DNA of 15,178 bases from JBCBWG01 sp039817205 (lineage in GTDB: Bacteria; Pseudomonadota; Alphaproteobacteria; Rhizobiales; Hyphomicrobiaceae), in the NCBI GenBank assembly GCA_039817205.1, contig JBCBWG010000052.1, positions 1-15,178 on the forward strand. Direction: 5' to 3'. The position numbers were made by a program, and so were the translations under genes. The notes beneath the pieces were generated by a model. That model was not told where the DNA came from and did not search any database. It saw only the letters and a program-made list of their open reading frames with translations. Positions 1-6,095 of the stretch are shown here, one piece after another. Position 1 is the first letter of the stretch, and each line of letters opens with the position of its first letter.

Positions 1-567
1 CTTCAGCAGATGGGTGGGAACAAAACAGCTCTGGGTCCAATCCGGTGGGTCATTGAAGATCGCGTGGCAGAACTTGAGCTGACAAACCAGCGGCTTGGTA
101 TCGATGGGAATTGTGAAACACCAAACCTCTCGGTCACACCGGTGTTCGGTGATTTGCAGGTGTCGGGGCGACAGCTGCGCTACCGCCGTCGGTCATCGGA
201 CGTTGCAGCAACCAGTGACCTCGCCATTCTCAATATTGTCTGTGACGGCGCGCGCCGCGCTGCCCGTGTCGAAATCACGTTGCGTGCGGAGGCGCCACGG
301 ACGGCGGACGACATCGTCTTACGAATTGAGCGCGACACCGTTGTTTTCATTCAACCGACGGAGTTGGCTGAAGTCGAGCATGGGCAAGGTTGGCGCTGGA
401 AGTCTGCTGAGGCTGCGCCCGATAGCAATGTTTCGGTCGGTGTCCAACCAAATGGCAAGGGCCTGTCGGTCGTCTTGAGTGGGACAAATGATGGCAAAAT
501 CCGCTATGAACTCGTGGCGGGAAACGGGCAGTTGCGGCGTGGGGAGTTGTTGTTGCGTGGCCGGTAA
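1..567 (+). CDS. Hypothetical beta-rich protein, C-terminal part (5' end outside the window)
   Basis: I do not recognise this protein. The frame is open from the first base of the window, so the ATG at position 10 is probably internal and the true start lies upstream; 185 residues are visible from that ATG. The visible part alternates short hydrophobic and polar stretches typical of beta-sandwich or Ig-like domains. It has two cysteines, in GNCETP and NIVCDG (residues 35 and 78 from the ATG), that could form an intradomain disulfide, which suggests an exported protein. No catalytic motif is visible. The stop is followed by 143 bases before the next gene. Because the neighbours are exported or anchored envelope proteins, a role in the same assembly is plausible, but this is inferred from context only. 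Confidence 0.75.
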   Translation, partial: LQQMGGNKTALGPIRWVIEDRVAELELTNQRLGIDGNCETPNLSVTPVFGDLQVSGRQLRYRRRSSDVAATSDLAILNIVCDGARRAARVEITLRAEAPRTADDIVLRIERDTVVFIQPTELAEVEHGQGWRWKSAEAAPDSNVSVGVQPNGKGLSVVLSGTNDGKIRYELVAGNGQLRRGELLLRGR

Positions 568-710
568 TTGATTGCCGGTGATCGTCGCGTGCAGCGTCTT
601 CTGTCGTTTTGGTTCCAGCAACCCTGCTCAGCCATTTTTTCAATCGGTGACCGTTCGGCTATCAGGCGACACAAATACAACGTGACCGAGATCTGTTTTT
701 TGAAAGTATC

Positions 711-1583
711 ATGATGAGCCAAGATCCATTGCAAGGTTCTTCTTCCTCTTCTCCCCGCGGCGGGCGCTACCTGGTCGTTGGCCGAGGCGCGGTTGTTGCC
801 GTTGCTGCACTGACCGCAATAACCGCAGGTGTTTTGACGTTTCTGGCATGGCCGATTTGGAAGTTTCCGCAGAAAACAATCCAGGTCGTCGAGCGATCTC
901 CGAGTGTCGATCCCGATGTCCTGCAGCGCAGACGCGCGGAGGTTGAAGGACTTCAAAAAGAGGAGGCGCGCTTACGAAAAGACATTAAAGATAAGCGGGC
1001 CAATTGCGCGAACTGCCAACAAGCAGAAGAGCCACCCACGCCACCGCAGCAGGCTGAGCGACCGCAACTAGACTGCGATACGGTCTGCCGTCTCAGACCA
1101 GAAAACCGGCAACAGCTTACAGGTAACGTGTCGGTGTCACTCGCTTGGGAGAATTTGGCCGATCTCGATCTGCACCTGATCTGCCCTGGCGGTAGCAAAA
1201 TCTATTACGGCGCGACCACGGCTTGTTCGGGAAAATTGAACCAAGACGTCAATAAGAATAAGAACGGGACGCGGCAGCCGCTCGAGAATATCACGTTGAC
1301 CGAAAACTCGCCCGAGGGCCAATACGTCGTTCGCGTGGTGTTTTACAACGGGCATGATCAATTTACGAGCGCGAAGTACCGCGTTACCGTCAACATTGCC
1401 GGTCAATCGCAAACGTTTGAGAAGACAATTTCGGTGCCGCTGCCAAATCGGCGATCATCGCAGGATGTCCACACGTTCCGAATTCCGGTTGAAGGGCAAC
1501 AAAGTCGACCTCCGGCTGCGTCCTTCCGCGTGACTGATGAACAGCGTCGGCAATGCAATTGCGCAGCCCGGGCGGAGCAATAA
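711..1583 (+). CDS. Membrane-anchored coiled-coil protein with YfaP/DUF2135-like domain
   Basis: 290 residues. A short Ser/Gly-rich cytosolic N-terminus is followed by one membrane helix (about 24-50). Next come a charged coiled coil (about 70-96), a C-x2-C pair (C99, C102) and a short Pro/Gln-rich linker with two more cysteines (C122, C126). A beta-rich domain spans about 137-258. It shows the pattern of YfaP/DUF2135 domains: LAWENLADLDLHLICPGG, then a glycine-bounded loop, then PLENITL and GQYVVRVVFYN. That family is of unknown function and is usually periplasmic. Topology is probably N-in, with the head domain in the periplasm. The tail has a CxC (C282, C284). Two ATG codons occur at 711 and 714, with only a weak GAAAG upstream. 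The next gene begins 12 bases after the stop, so the two are probably co-transcribed. The anchor-plus-stalk layout resembles that of the protease at 6096-7478. Confidence 0.88.
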   Translation: MMSQDPLQGSSSSSPRGGRYLVVGRGAVVAVAALTAITAGVLTFLAWPIWKFPQKTIQVVERSPSVDPDVLQRRRAEVEGLQKEEARLRKDIKDKRANCANCQQAEEPPTPPQQAERPQLDCDTVCRLRPENRQQLTGNVSVSLAWENLADLDLHLICPGGSKIYYGATTACSGKLNQDVNKNKNGTRQPLENITLTENSPEGQYVVRVVFYNGHDQFTSAKYRVTVNIAGQSQTFEKTISVPLPNRRSSQDVHTFRIPVEGQQSRPPAASFRVTDEQRRQCNCAARAEQ

Positions 1584-1590
1584 GGGAGGA
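1584..1590 (+). promoter_or_regulatory. Shine-Dalgarno GGGAGGA deciding a TTG start
   Basis: GGGAGGA directly follows the stop of the preceding gene and lies five bases before the TTG at 1596. The spacing is ideal, and the resulting protein begins with an exportable N-terminus. This supports TTG as the real start. Confidence 0.7.
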
Positions 1591-1595
1591 GCGCA

Positions 1596-2666
1596 TTGAC
1601 GTGGGCCGGTCAACTCTCGCAAGGCAGTCTTAGCGTTCTGCCAGCTACCATCTTGTTTTGTATGATGTCGATTGCATCGGCGCTCCCAAACCACCCCGCA
1701 GAAGCGCAGACACTGCGAGACGGACGCACAGGTATTGAACTTTGGCTGCCGCGCTCGCTACGCGCGCGCACCCCTCGTCCAGGGTCCTCGCGCACGGGGC
1801 GGACAACTGTGTGGACGAATTGGGCTCTGAAAGTCGATGCTGGCACCTATCGGACCTACACACTGACCAGCCTGTTTCGCCGTCTCACGAGGAAGGTCCG
1901 CAACAAAGTCAATTGGGCGCGCACCAGCATTAATGGGAACGAATTCGTCATTCAGGGTGCGACGCCAGATGGGAACGCCTTTATCGTCCGCGCAGCTCAA
2001 CGTGGCTCGATCGTACGGATGGTATCGATTGTGAATACGGGGCCGGAAACACGCGAAGTGCGTCGGCAGATGCGGAGGATCGCTGCATCATTCAAACCCT
2101 TCAAAACTGAGCCACCGCCCGGTAGCGCTCTGGGAGGGGCTGCATCGGCGCGCGACGAGTTTGGGAGTGCAGAAAACTCTTCGCGGCCCGCAGATGCGCG
2201 CGGTGCCCAATCGGGCCGCACCTTTGGTTCGCCATCCTCAAGCGATCCGTTCGGAAGCGAGATCCAAGGAGGTCGCTCAAGCCGCAACGCGAGCTCAAAC
2301 GCAGGGCAAGCACAGCCGGAAGTATCCGAACGAACACGGCCAGCGCGCCTTCCGCCCACGACAGCACAACCCGAAGCTGAAGTGCAAACACCCGACCCAA
2401 CCCCGCCTTGGGCGACACCTCGCGCAAGTGCCGACGGCAAATTCGACGTGTTCAACGGAGGACATTTTGCGGGGCGCGTGTTCAAGAAGACGGCGTCCGG
2501 CATAAGCAAGTCGGCCGAATGGTGCGCGAGCTATTGTGCGAGGCAGTCAGCTTGTAAAGCGTATTCGCGCTATCCTGATGGTAGCTGCGTCGCGTGGGCC
2601 GCTCCAGGCGAGATCGTCAAAGCAGATCAAACTGACGCGATCTCAGGGCGGAAGCGCGCCGACTAG
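1596..2666 (+). CDS. Secreted protein with C-terminal PAN/apple-like domain
   Basis: 356 residues from a TTG start. A signal peptide is likely: hydrophobic stretch about 13-30, cleavage near the AEAQ at 35-38. Residues about 40-170 form a compact domain ending in RRIAASFKPF. Its strand pattern and ending recall PsbP/MOG1-like stress or lipoprotein domains, but I hold that only weakly. A low-complexity Ser/Pro/Gly linker covers about 171-278. Residues about 283-352 form a PAN/apple-like module with four cysteines, C310, C314, C320 and C331. The spacing C-x3-C-x5-C-x10-C matches the PAN modules in the next two genes. PAN domains bind protein or carbohydrate ligands; the ligand here is unknown. 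The gene is close behind the YfaP-like anchored protein and is probably in its transcript. Confidence 0.88.
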   Translation: MTWAGQLSQGSLSVLPATILFCMMSIASALPNHPAEAQTLRDGRTGIELWLPRSLRARTPRPGSSRTGRTTVWTNWALKVDAGTYRTYTLTSLFRRLTRKVRNKVNWARTSINGNEFVIQGATPDGNAFIVRAAQRGSIVRMVSIVNTGPETREVRRQMRRIAASFKPFKTEPPPGSALGGAASARDEFGSAENSSRPADARGAQSGRTFGSPSSSDPFGSEIQGGRSSRNASSNAGQAQPEVSERTRPARLPPTTAQPEAEVQTPDPTPPWATPRASADGKFDVFNGGHFAGRVFKKTASGISKSAEWCASYCARQSACKAYSRYPDGSCVAWAAPGEIVKADQTDAISGRKRAD

Positions 2667-2966
2667 CATTTGGGTTTCCGACCACCAGGACCTTGGCATT
2701 CGTGGTGTTGTTAAAGGACGTAATTGTCCAAGGCGAAACGCCTGGGAGCCCGGTCGAGTGCGATCTTGAAAATTATGCCAGTGTGCGACCAAACAGTTTG
2801 TTTGCAGGCGGAAGACGTGTCATCCTGATCACGGATGATTGGGTGGTTTTTGCATTGTGGCGAGCGCAAACAGCCCGATTGGCACGTCGGTCGTGCTCAA
2901 CCAACTTTGTAGGTGCGTTCGGCTCGGCCAGCGTGCTTGGCCGGCATTTTTAAAGAGAACAAGGGG
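2667..2966 (+). other. Intergenic region with no credible gene
   Basis: About 300 bases between two PAN-protein genes. The only open frame of any length (TTG at 2693 to 2953) has no ribosome site and no recognisable protein features. The one structure I see is the hairpin at 2925-2943. The region probably carries the leader, and perhaps the promoter, of the gene at 2967, but I find no convincing -35/-10 pair. Confidence 0.5.
2925..2951 (+). terminator. Small GC-rich hairpin followed by five T residues
   Basis: CGGCCA (2925-2930) pairs with TGGCCG (2938-2943) around a seven-base loop, followed by GCA and TTTTT at 2947-2951. This has the shape of a weak intrinsic terminator, yet it ends only 15 bases before the ATG at 2967. 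It could therefore end upstream transcripts, act as an attenuator, or be fortuitous. The six-pair stem is short. Confidence 0.3.
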
Positions 2967-4016
2967 ATGAAGATGCGATTTCTTCTCATGTTGTTTTGCG
3001 CATGCGTCGCGGTGGCGACCGCGCTCGGTGGTTTCACAAAGTCGGCTGAAGCAAGAGGCGGCAAGCGGGCCGTTGGAATTGCGATTGGCATCGTCGGAGC
3101 CGCCATTGTTCTTGATCGGTTGTCGCGTAGGAAACGGGCGCGACGCAACGCGCGCGGAAAACAGAGACGCTCGCGCGCGCAACGCAGAGCACGCCAGCGG
3201 GCACAGAGGCGGCGGGCAGAACGAAACCGTGCAGCGCGGGCACGGCGGAACGCACGGCGAGCTGCCCCCCGGTTCAGCGAGCGGTCACCTGTTCGTGGTC
3301 GACCTCGCCGTGTTGCGGCGCCGGCTGCTGGTGGTTCGTTGCAGAGGACAGTAGAAATTCAGAGCGCTCTGAACGCCAACGGGTTTGATGCTGGAGCCGT
3401 TGACGGGCGTTCCGGGCCTGGAACACGCCGCGCCATCCGCGCATTCCAGCGCAGCATCGGTGAGCGCCAAACCGGACGGCTCAGCGAAGACCAATTCGCG
3501 CGATTGACCCAACCTGCTGCAGGTCCTGGCCCAGGAGCCCCACCGCCATCAACCGTTGCTGTTCGGCCAGACTTAGGTCAACCGGGGGCGGCGCAACTAG
3601 GGACGGCTCAGCCTGGGTCAGTGTCCGGGGGAGATGTGCGGATTGGCGAGCGCGTGCGACCCGCTGCATCGCTCGGTCGGAACCCGGAGCAACGGCCTCG
3701 TGTCTTCGTGCCGCCGACGCCGGTTCTGTCGAAGGATGGAACTTTCCGCCTCTATCGTGGCGCCGCGCTCACTCAGGGTGCGAATGGACGCTTGGGCTCC
3801 ACGGAAGACGGAGTGAAAAAAACCGTCAGCGAGTGCTTGAGCCTATGCACACGCATCTCGGGGTGTACAACTTTCGCATCTCTTAAGTCCGGCAAGTGCG
3901 TCTTATTTGGTGGCAATTTCTCCAGCACCGAAAGTCTGACCCGCAAACGGGGCGCAACCGTTGGGCACCGCGTGACAGAAAATTTGGAACAAGCTCAAGC
4001 TCAACCGCAGCAGTAA
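2967..4016 (+). CDS. Secreted Arg-rich protein with peptidoglycan-binding and PAN-like domains
   Basis: 349 residues from the ATG at 2967; an ATG at 2973, six bases after AAGGGG, is equally possible. The frame opens upstream of 2967, but only these starts give a clean signal peptide (hydrophobic 4-22, cleavage near SAEA-R at 26-30). A second hydrophobic stretch (about 35-50) may be a membrane helix or the core of a membrane-associated segment. Residues 51-115 contain 30 arginines out of 65. A peptidoglycan-binding-like domain (PG_binding_1 type) spans about 125-182, with the family pattern IQSALNANGFDAGAVDGRSG, then GTRRAIRAFQ and a C-terminal RLTQP. A Pro/Gly/Ala linker follows. A PAN-like domain covers about 258-336 with C290, C294, C300 and C311 in the same spacing as the neighbouring genes. 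The protein probably bridges the cell wall and another ligand. A strong hairpin follows the stop. Confidence 0.9.
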   Translation: MKMRFLLMLFCACVAVATALGGFTKSAEARGGKRAVGIAIGIVGAAIVLDRLSRRKRARRNARGKQRRSRAQRRARQRAQRRRAERNRAARARRNARRAAPRFSERSPVRGRPRRVAAPAAGGSLQRTVEIQSALNANGFDAGAVDGRSGPGTRRAIRAFQRSIGERQTGRLSEDQFARLTQPAAGPGPGAPPPSTVAVRPDLGQPGAAQLGTAQPGSVSGGDVRIGERVRPAASLGRNPEQRPRVFVPPTPVLSKDGTFRLYRGAALTQGANGRLGSTEDGVKKTVSECLSLCTRISGCTTFASLKSGKCVLFGGNFSSTESLTRKRGATVGHRVTENLEQAQAQPQQ

Positions 4017-4033
4017 CCCAAGCGGCGAAGTTC

Positions 4034-4090
4034 TGAGCCGAACCTGACTCAACCGGCTCATCTGGCGATGATCGTGTCAGATGAGCCGGT
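4034..4090 (+). promoter_or_regulatory. Three-part repeat able to form two alternative hairpins
   Basis: TGAGCCG at 4034-4040 can pair with CGGCTCA at 4054-4060. The same CGGCTCA is also part of the longer stem formed with 4078-4090, which contains TGAGCCG at 4082-4088. The two pairings exclude each other, as in attenuators or RNA switches. The second is far longer (13 pairs against 7), so the first would matter only during transcription or when something binds. No ligand-binding core is recognised. Confidence 0.35.
4052..4090 (+). terminator. Perfect 13-bp inverted repeat, likely terminator without U-tract
   Basis: ACCGGCTCATCTG (4052-4064) is an exact reverse complement of CAGATGAGCCGGT (4078-4090), with a 13-base loop. 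It begins 36 bases after the stop at 4016. No T-run follows, so it is either a U-less terminator, a transcript-end stabiliser, or a regulatory element for the gene at 4229. Confidence 0.5.
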
Positions 4091-4228
4091 CGTCCTGGTG
4101 CTCTCGGGTACGGCCGGACGCCGGGCCTGCCTCATTGGTCGTTGTTGAGGAATTTTTCTGGCGTGCCCAAACATGTTGCCGCTTTATGATTTGCGATATG
4201 TGTTCAACGAAACAATCGGGCACAGGAT

Positions 4229-5023
4229 ATGGTCGACCGCCTTCTCGTCACTGCAGCTTTCGCTTTGTCTTTCATTGCCGCATCAACGGATGTGTGGGCG
4301 CAAACGCAATCTGCGCCGATCGGTGACCGAAACAAAACCGCCGTACTCGGCACGCAACTCTTCCACGATGTCACGGATAAGAAAGTCGTAGAGTCTGGTT
4401 TGGCGATCGTCCAACAGAACGCGATCACCGTCGGCCCATCTACAAAATTTCAAAGCCTTCCGAATGTGAAACTGGTCGGCCGCCTGTATGGTCAGACACG
4501 CTTGGGCGTCGAGAAAAGTGTCAGCGAATGCGCTGCGATCTGCGAGAGCAATCGCGTTTGCGTCGGCTACTCCAGCTTCAAAAATGGTCGCTGCAGTTTG
4601 TTTCAAGGCGAGCTCAGATTGCGTTTGCAAGAAGCTGGAACTGTTTCCGGCGTGCGAACAGTCGTGGCAGTGCCTTCCGGTTCTGGTTTGAGACCGGAAG
4701 ATGAAGGCGTTGACGCGACCACCAGAGACCGCTCATCGCAACCCAAACGGTTAGCCGCCGCTGAGATTTGCGGGCCGGACTTTGATGCTCTGCGGCAAAC
4801 ATCGGCCAGTGGGTACAACTTAAACGCGACGGCATTCCGCGTGTCAGCACGGTCTTGTCAACTTGAGTGCATGCGCGAAGACGCGTGCGTCGGGTTTGTG
4901 TGGATCAGGCGATCGGGGAATGCCGGGGCAGGGCCGAAGTGTTGGTTGAAGCGGGCGATGCATGCGCTCGCGCCGCAGGAGAACGCCTCCACCTGTCAGC
5001 GTAAGGTCGTGCCGAGCAAGTGA
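4229..5023 (+). CDS. Secreted protein with two PAN/apple-like domains
   Basis: 264 residues. The N-terminus is a signal peptide (hydrophobic 4-19, cleavage near VWA-Q at 22-25). The first PAN-like domain spans about 78-145, with C101, C105, C111 and C122 in the C-x3-C-x5-C-x10-C spacing also seen in the two preceding genes. The second spans about 180-258, with C210, C214, C220 and C238 (last gap 17 residues). It is flanked by C181 and C256, which would give the extra bridge found in canonical apple domains. There is no enzyme motif; the protein is probably a pure binding or adaptor protein. The ribosome site is poor (AGGA one base before the ATG), but no better start gives a signal peptide. 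It stands alone, after a hairpin-containing gap and before a 367-base gap. Confidence 0.88.
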   Translation: MVDRLLVTAAFALSFIAASTDVWAQTQSAPIGDRNKTAVLGTQLFHDVTDKKVVESGLAIVQQNAITVGPSTKFQSLPNVKLVGRLYGQTRLGVEKSVSECAAICESNRVCVGYSSFKNGRCSLFQGELRLRLQEAGTVSGVRTVVAVPSGSGLRPEDEGVDATTRDRSSQPKRLAAAEICGPDFDALRQTSASGYNLNATAFRVSARSCQLECMREDACVGFVWIRRSGNAGAGPKCWLKRAMHALAPQENASTCQRKVVPSK

Positions 5024-5147
5024 TGCAATGGCGGTACCCGCGACTTCGGTTAACGCATTATCCATAGGCACTTGGGCAACCGCGCGCTCAGACTTCCTCT
5101 CGTGCCCGCCGCATGGTTTTCCGTCGAGTGTCAGGTCGTTCAATTGC

Positions 5148-5176
5148 TTGACTGAGGTTTGTCCTTGCGGTGTATT
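5148..5176 (+). promoter_or_regulatory. Candidate sigma70-type promoter
   Basis: TTGACT (5148-5153), a 17-base spacer and TGTATT (5171-5176). Five of six and four of six consensus matches. It would give a leader of about 200 bases for the gene at 5391. Confidence 0.25.
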
Positions 5177-5279
5177 CATGGCGCGTATGAAACCGGGTCG
5201 GCGTCGGTGAACGTGGTGGCGGACGGCTCGGTGTCTGAGCTTCGAATGACGACATTCAGGACATGATGAATTGTCGGTT

Positions 5280-5307
5280 TTGACATTCGCTGGTTCGCAC
5301 GTGTGAT
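5280..5307 (+). promoter_or_regulatory. Candidate sigma70-type promoter with perfect -35 box
   Basis: TTGACA (5280-5285), a 16-base spacer and TGTGAT (5302-5307). The -35 is perfect and the -10 matches four of six. Transcription would begin near 5314, about 75 bases before the ATG at 5391. This is the best promoter candidate I see in the window. Confidence 0.35.
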
Positions 5308-5390
5308 TTTTTTGGGGTTGGAAGTCTTTGTTGCAGATCGAGCATTCGTACGGTGCGCCAGTGAGTGCCAAGGTTTTTAACGGCGGACGA

Positions 5391-6035
5391 ATGCACGACA
5401 TGCACGACCAGCTCCGCTCTATTCTTGAGGCGTGCGGTCAGCCTGAGTTGGGCGCTTATTTTGCGATCCCGGAAGTCTCGCCAGCGACAGGTCGTGTCGA
5501 ATGGTCGGTCGATACAAATTCGAGCGACGAGGTCATACCGCTCTCAAAGCTTGAGCCAGATCAGCGAAAGAAGATTCTGAGCGGCGTACAGTACTATCAC
5601 GGCCAGCTCAGCGATTTGAGCAAGAAGCTCGCAGGCAACAGCTCAACCCAAACGCACGGCCGACTTCTTGAAACGCTGATCGAGCCACCGGACAAGCGGC
5701 ACATTTACAGCGTGGGCGGGCGCCCGGTGTACATTTACTGGAGCCACCTTCAAGAAGATCCTGTGCCGGAGATTTATCATCCGCGCCTCGAACGCGTTGA
5801 TCAAAATGCCAGGCCCAACGCGCCCACTGGAGGCGTTGGGCAAGCAACTGAAGCGACCCAGGGCGTCACGCCACCAGATGTCACGGATACGGTCGTCGTC
5901 TTCCGCGATACGTGGGTCGCTTTTGTCGGTTCCGTCAGTTTCTTCGGTATCGCGTTCGCATCGATTTTGCTGTCATTCGTCGCTTTATATTATTTGCTCT
6001 CAGGTTCTGGCGGAGGCTTCTTGTCGTTTGGATGA
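5391..6035 (+). CDS. C-terminally membrane-anchored protein of unknown function
   Basis: 214 residues from the ATG at 5391; the frame also allows a GTG at 5361 and a TTG at 5328, both with poorer signals. I do not recognise the family. There is no signal peptide. The first ~130 residues form a mixed soluble domain: an N-terminal helix, a strand-rich part with GRVEWSVD, a helical part around DQRKKILSGVQYYHGQLSDL, and a later IYSVGGRPVYIYWSHL motif. A Pro/Thr/Gly-rich linker follows. One hydrophobic helix (about 178-203) lies near the C-terminus, followed by SGSGGGFLSFG. The topology is that of a tail-anchored protein with its main domain in the cytosol. It would be the only protein in the window with its bulk on the cytosolic side. 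The protease gene follows 60 bases later, probably in the same transcript. Confidence 0.82.
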   Translation: MHDMHDQLRSILEACGQPELGAYFAIPEVSPATGRVEWSVDTNSSDEVIPLSKLEPDQRKKILSGVQYYHGQLSDLSKKLAGNSSTQTHGRLLETLIEPPDKRHIYSVGGRPVYIYWSHLQEDPVPEIYHPRLERVDQNARPNAPTGGVGQATEATQGVTPPDVTDTVVVFRDTWVAFVGSVSFFGIAFASILLSFVALYYLLSGSGGGFLSFG

Positions 6036-6083
6036 CGAGATTGAATTCTGGGAGCCGGACGGCCTCAGTTTTGAAGTTTTATG

Positions 6084-6090
6084 AAGGGGG
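6084..6090 (+). promoter_or_regulatory. Shine-Dalgarno-like AAGGGGG favouring the ATG at 6096
   Basis: AAGGGGG ends five bases before the ATG at 6096, while the in-frame ATG at 6081 has no good site before it. The later start is therefore preferred. Confidence 0.5.
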
Positions 6091-6095
6091 CGACA

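Larger units (their letters stand above)
5024..5390. other. Long intergenic region with candidate promoters
   Basis: There is no + strand gene that I can support. The region holds two sigma70-like promoter candidates (5148-5176 and 5280-5307) for the gene at 5391. On the - strand an open frame starting at 5401 encodes a Cys/His cluster with C-x2-C, H-x-C and C-x2-C pairs over the first 55 residues. It overlaps genes on both sides antisense and has no clear ribosome site, so I do not call it a gene; see the findings. Confidence 0.5.

Noticed and set aside
711..1583. Equivalence with the enterobacterial yfaP-yfaQ-yfaS-yfaT gene set
   Set aside because: Only the YfaP/DUF2135-like domain is shared; no alpha-2-macroglobulin-like giant protein or other Yfa-type neighbour is visible.
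1997..2509. - strand open frame of about 170 codons
   Set aside because: It is antisense to the Ser/Pro linker and PAN domain of the gene at 1596; the sense frame has a signal peptide and PAN cysteines.
2693..2953. 86-codon + strand frame in the 2667-2966 gap
   Set aside because: TTG start without a ribosome site, no recognisable motif, and it runs through the hairpin at 2925-2943.
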